Positions 59,679-64,000 of a stretch of DNA of 64,000 nt are shown piece by piece; the first letter of the stretch is position 1, and every line of letters starts with the position of its first letter. The translations under genes were made by a program, and so were the position numbers. The notes beneath the pieces are model-generated. The model saw nothing but the letters and a program-made list of their open reading frames with translations. It was not told the DNA's origin and searched no databases. Source of the stretch: Proales similis (Eukaryota > Rotifera > Eurotatoria > Ploima > Proalidae); NCBI GenBank assembly GCA_019059635.1, contig JAGVRJ010000002.1, positions 1,488,001-1,552,000 of the forward strand, written 5' to 3'.

Positions 59679-62355
59679 ATGAGCTGGATAAAAAACCTAT
59701 TGATCATTTGCTTATTTATGCTCGTTGGTTCTCAAGCCCAACAAATCGACAAAAGCTTTTGCGATATTGATAAAATCCGTAAGCATCTTCGGTGTAAAAA
59801 AAATTCAATTCAAAAACTGATTTGATCTGTTAGCTGCCGCCACACCAAGTCTTCCACTACCCGCCCAAGATCCAAACGGGCAGTTCCAAGCCTATATTGA
59901 AAAGAACAACATCAAAAACGGAATAACCCTCGAGATTCTAGAATTTTATGACGGGAAAGATGACTTGGGAATAGCAGTCAACATCGTGTCTGGAATGAGG
60001 ACCGCCACATACAGTTACTATAAAATCAATGAACTCATATTTGTAGCAGGCAAGTTCTGGAAAATATACGTGTTAAACGTGTTTAACTCAACTTAAATAG
60101 ACGACAAGTGTGTGGTTTACAAGCTAGACGAGGCGTTTAGTCTTACACCATTCTATTTGCTGAATTCAAACGGAACAGAATACATAACGACAGGCATTGG
60201 ACTTCTTGTCGCAAATGGAGCCAAAGTAATTTAAAAATAGGCGTTTAATCATTCGACGAAAATTTTGAGAAAATTCGAACTTTTCTAGGTTGTCTACACT
60301 GGAAACAACACGTTTGTGAGAGGAATTCCCGCTAGACAATGGCAGACCTGTCTTTACTCGGATAAATTCCAGGCTACATACAAGATAACAATCTCCTATT
60401 CAAGTTTGTTGCATTTTATTTTTGAAATTTTATTTCAATTCTTCTACTCGAGTTATTCCAATAAATACAGATCCGGACAGATGGACACCCGCTAGCGTAA
60501 TCCCTGGACATGATTCGGTCCCTTTGCAAATACTGGTCGAATCCAAGAACTCAGAGGGCGTTCTTGAGACGGTTTATTACACTTATACCAAGTTCCAGCC
60601 ATTCTTATCACTAGAAGAAGAAGACTATTTTGTAATTGGCTTTTTTTAAAATTCATTTTGAATAGTCTGTACTAAATCGCTTACGACCTTAAAAGACTCC
60701 TCCTGGTGTTTACTGCGAAGGAAGAACAAATCTCAAAGAGGTTCCGCAGATTCCGGACACATTTTCATTCGATATCGAGAGTGTCACAGCCATTCCTGGC
60801 TCCCAAAGTCTGGTCGGAGCTATAAACTACGCGAGAGTAATATCTCAAAATGCCCGACACACTTAAACCTTCTGAAACTTTCGATTAAAGGAAGAGTATG
60901 ACTACAGAAATCAACTATTCCGATTTGACTATGATGCAAACAACACCGTATTCACAGAGATTCACGACTTCAATACAGGTTTTTAAGTTTGGATAGGAGC
61001 TTCGAGTCACTTCTAGACAAGATTAAACATACAAGGTCTTAACTATATCATAAACCGAGATTCTGGAGAGTGCTCGGTTCAGTTCTTGGCTGAGAATCCA
61101 ATTGATGCTGAAATGAATGGCAACTTCCTCCAGATGAAGAACGCCAGCAGCTTTTTCGATTTTGATGGCACACATCAGTTCATCGGATTAGTAAGCTGCC
61201 AGGCAACATGATTTTTGGTTTTTAGTTTTGATTTTCTTTGCCATAGAGAAGAGTTGATGGAGTGAACTGTGACGTCTGGATTGGCAAAAAAATATTCATG
61301 GGTTATAATAGCACTTTTGAATGGTACTTCATGTCGAGCTCTTGGAATCGGCCAGATCTAGTCGAGCCAGGAGTTGTTATTCCCATCAAAGTGGTGATCA
61401 CCCGCGAAGTTCCAAACCAACAAAAACCTGGCGATTTCGTAAGCTCAAACCGTGCAGCTTTGATTGCCGCCCATTTTGATCATTTTCCAAATAGATAAAA
61501 GTAGTAACCGAGAATCATTTTTACAATTTCAGACGATCTTTTGTTAACTTGGCCAATTTTGATTTCTCCGCTTGCAACAATCAACGAAGGGATTTTGTTT
61601 TCTCTTTGCCAAGTAAGAGACGCTTTTCTAGTTTATCTGCTATGGCTTGTTCTAATTTCGGTTTAAGCTGAGAATCAACAACAAGTTATGGCAAACGAGA
61701 GACTTTTTAGGGAAAATGTTGCATTTGCCTTGCAAAAAGTTGCCAAAGTCACCATCCTGAGAATTTCTCATGTTGAAGTCATCAGCCATGATAATGTTGT
61801 AGCCGTTCGATTTACATTATTTGAGAAAGCCTCAAAATACGGAAACGTGCAAACGCCCAAAGACGACGTGTCTCTTGAAGGTTTGGAAGCAAAAAATCAA
61901 TCATTGTTGTTTGGAAAAGAGCTTTATCTCCGATTGAAGAGGCTGCCACTAAACTCACTGAATTTTTCAAATCCAATCAGCTGGAGGTATCATTTGTTAA
62001 CGAACGAAACGAGGTAAACCGCCGACATTTATTTGATAGCACACTACTTAAGCCCGCTACTTCTAGAATGTAAATATCAAATCGACTCCCGGAACATTTC
62101 AAGAAACAGTCGCATTGGACCGCGGTTTCCGAACAATTAACGTCTTTCAAGATATTGAAGGCTACAGTGCCGGTAGAGATCCTTAGAATGCACTGATTTT
62201 TTAAGCACAATTTCTAAACGTCCATTCAAGGCTCTACACTTGTGGTAGTCATCATGTTCAGCATATTTAGTGCAATGCTTGGACTTGCACTTATAATGCT
62301 CCACAAATCAAGGAAAATCAATCTACCGTTCTTGAGACTTTTTTATAGCGACTAG
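59679..62355 (+). CDS. type I membrane protein with paired LolA-like domains, tandem copy 2
   Basis: Fourteen exons: 59679-59778, 59834-60049, 60101-60225, 60289-60403, 60471-60631, 60696-60836, 60891-60978, 61036-61190, 61247-61438, 61495-61612, 61668-61880, 61940-62013, 62067-62172, 62231-62355; 1929 bases, 642 residues. Signal peptide NLLIICLFMLVGSQA, core motifs FYDGKDDLGIAV, VRGIPARQWQTC, TPPGVYCEGRTN, VDGVNCDVW and TFEWYF, C-terminal membrane segment (VVVIMFSIFSAMLGLALIML) and basic tail HKSRK. Intron positions match copy 1 except that copy 1's intron 58492-58549 is absent and a different intron lies at 61613-61667. The intron at 60050-60100 starts GC with a perfect CAG|GCAAGT donor, the only join giving DDKCVVYKL. 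Confidence 0.82.
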
Positions 62356-62614
62356 ATGTCTGACGACGGCTTAATTAAATTCAAATTCGATCAATAAATT
62401 AAATCAAGTTCCATAAAATAAGTTAACACATCTCTTTTATTTCGACAAACTTGAGCCTGTCTTAATTCATATCGCAGTTCGCATGAGTTAAGCCTGGAGA
62501 TAAGATAAAGAGAATATAGCAAACAAAATTATTGAGGCACATGATGTTGCTTGGATCTATGCAAACGACCATTGAATATGCAACTCTGAGTTAAAAATGA
62601 TTCAAACAAAAGAA

Positions 62615-64000
62615 ATGAATGCTTATTTCACTGTGAATTTCTTCTTTTATTTGCTCGCCATAGGCCAAGGAGCCGACTTGGCATCACTATGCGATCCAAA
62701 TTCAATCGGTAAAAAGATAGACGCTGATCTAGATGGCTAGGTATCATTTCAAAATTGATTCATTTAGCTCAAATGGCTCATCCCGCAAATCTGCCGGTAC
62801 CTTCGATTGACGATAGTACTCAGTATCGCGCTCTCATAGAGAAGAATAGTGTCAATGATGGCTTAACCCAGGAGATCGTTGAATACTTTGACGGGAAAGA
62901 CGATATCGCAGTGGCAATTTCAACCCTTGCTGGAGCCAAGACTTATACGTACGTCTATGCTCCGATTAATGAAGTTCTATTGGTCGAAGGTGAGTCTAAG
63001 AAGGAATTTAATTGTGATGAAGCTTAGTCCAACTCTTTCAAAAAGACGACAGTTGCAAGGCTTTCAAGTTGAACGAAAGCTTGCATCTTACTCCATTTGA
63101 ATTTACTTATCAAAACGACCGTTACCAAATCCTTTCGCCTCTAAGTCTATTGGTCAATAATCAAGCAATCGTCAAGGTAAATTACCTTTCCCTTCTGAAT
63201 CTCTCAGTTCATTTCGAATAAAATTATCTAGTTCGTTTACACTGGGACAAAAGTAGTTCGAGGAATGCAAGCCGATCAGTGGCAGGCCTGTTTCAATTCA
63301 CCAGACAATTCAAAGCGTTTCTACTTGACGTACTCCTTTTCAGCCAAAAGTATTTGCCTTTTATCTTTTTTGTCGAATACGTTTCACCTAAAGAGGAAAC
63401 CAAAGATTGGAGTGAGAGTCGAGAGGCATCAGCTCCGATTGAACTGAAACTGCAGAGCTTAGCTGCTTCAGAAGATAAAGTTCAAACAAACTATTACACG
63501 ATAATCGGCTTCCAGCAAAATCTAGACCAAGTTCAACAGGAAGACTTTATGGTAGATGGATTTTTTCAATTCTAATTTTTGAAGAAATGACCAAATGAAT
63601 GTAGACTCCGAATGGTGTTTACTGTGAGGGAAGAACTAATGTCAATCAGCCTCCCAAACTGCCCACTTCTTTTTATCTAATGGTTGAGAATCCAGAAAAA
63701 GCAGATGAGAATCCGCTGCTTCAAGGAGCTATCAGCTATTTTTGGGTAATTGACTGGTTTCATTCTTGTTGCTGCCACTTTATCGAACTTTTCTCACAGG
63801 AAGATTACAGTTATGAATTCAAACTTTTCGGCATTTCTTACAACAAAGACAATTATTGGTCGACCCAGATCCATGACTTGAACACTGGGTTAATGTATAC
63901 ATTTAGTCGAACCTATGGAAATTGCTCGATTCAGAAACTGGAGAATGGTCCGGAGATCGTTGAAGGTCAAGGCTATTTGAGCTTTGCTGATCCGGGCCAG
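62615..64000 (+). CDS. type I membrane protein with LolA-like domains, tandem copy 3 (partial, runs off the right edge)
   Basis: Exons seen: 62615-62708, 62768-62989, 63046-63176, 63232-63349, 63406-63551, 63605-63745, 63800 to the edge. Signal peptide MNAYFTVNFFFYLLAIGQG; an in-frame ATG at 62597 would add six residues. The conserved course is YFDGKDDIAVAIS, VVRGMQADQWQAC, TPNGVYCEGRTN and YGNCSIQKL. At the place where copies 1 and 2 have an intron after the DYDTG/DFNTG block, copy 3 reads straight through (HDLNTGLMYTFSRTY), so this intron has been lost here or gained in the other two. The glycine of RGIP is followed by Met-Gln instead of Ile-Pro. The second LolA-like half is not reached. 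Confidence 0.82.

Overview
This is nuclear DNA from an animal with a compact genome. The genes are unmistakably metazoan (SMAD2/3, an EVI1/PRDM16-type factor, SHOC2, a TASK-type potassium channel, XPC, CSN4, TMED2, cathepsin D). They are split by many very small introns: most of the 100 or so I could place are 45-77 bases, with a cluster near 57-62, and often a weak pyrimidine tract and an AAG or TAG acceptor. Intergenic gaps are mostly 100-1000 bases. A small-genome spiralian would fit (for example a miniature annelid, rotifer or similar), but nothing seen names the species. Exon joins given below were chosen by reading frame and family similarity; summed exon lengths are multiples of three for every complete multi-exon model except the coiled-coil gene (12375-13978) and the 48878 gene, whose 3' ends are unresolved.

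Layout. 1-9 kb, minus strand: 5' part of an unconventional myosin, malic enzyme, tRNA-Arg(CCT), an AN1 zinc-finger protein (ZFAND2-like), and a bubblegum-type acyl-CoA synthetase. 9.5-10.5 kb: three tRNA-Leu genes on the minus strand, one AAG and two TAG. 11-15 kb, plus strand: a tight head-to-tail trio of CDC25, a coiled-coil protein and a ZDHHC24-like protein with SHHC in place of DHHC. 15.7-22 kb: TLCD1/2-like, XPC, TMED2, then a TASK-like K2P channel on minus. 24.5-25.9 kb: CSN4. 26-30 kb: the largest gene-free stretch, upstream of an EVI1/MECOM homologue (30.3-34 kb). 35.7-37.2 kb: SMAD2/3. 37.9-41 kb: RPS8 and an RNA polymerase III RPC7 subunit on minus, and COA7 on plus, the last two sharing a 161-base divergent promoter.

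41-50 kb is less conserved: a four-exon 121-residue secreted-peptide gene, a five-repeat protein of unknown family, an MIIP homologue, two tandem intronless genes that join DM9-like repeats to a SOCS-box-like segment, and an unrecognised low-complexity protein. 51-54 kb: SHOC2 in 13 exons. 54-56 kb: a cathepsin D-like protease in 10 exons, minus strand. 56.4-64 kb: a tandem array of at least three type I membrane proteins with paired RG-x-W-x-C (LolA-like) domains; the third runs off the window.

Most genes are unrelated housekeeping or signalling genes. The clearest new material is the tandem array at the right end, the DM9-SOCS pair, the secreted peptide, the repeat protein, two well-supported GC-AG introns, the leucine tRNA anticodon switch, and changed key residues in the K2P filter, the DHHC motif and the SMAD DNA-binding hairpin.
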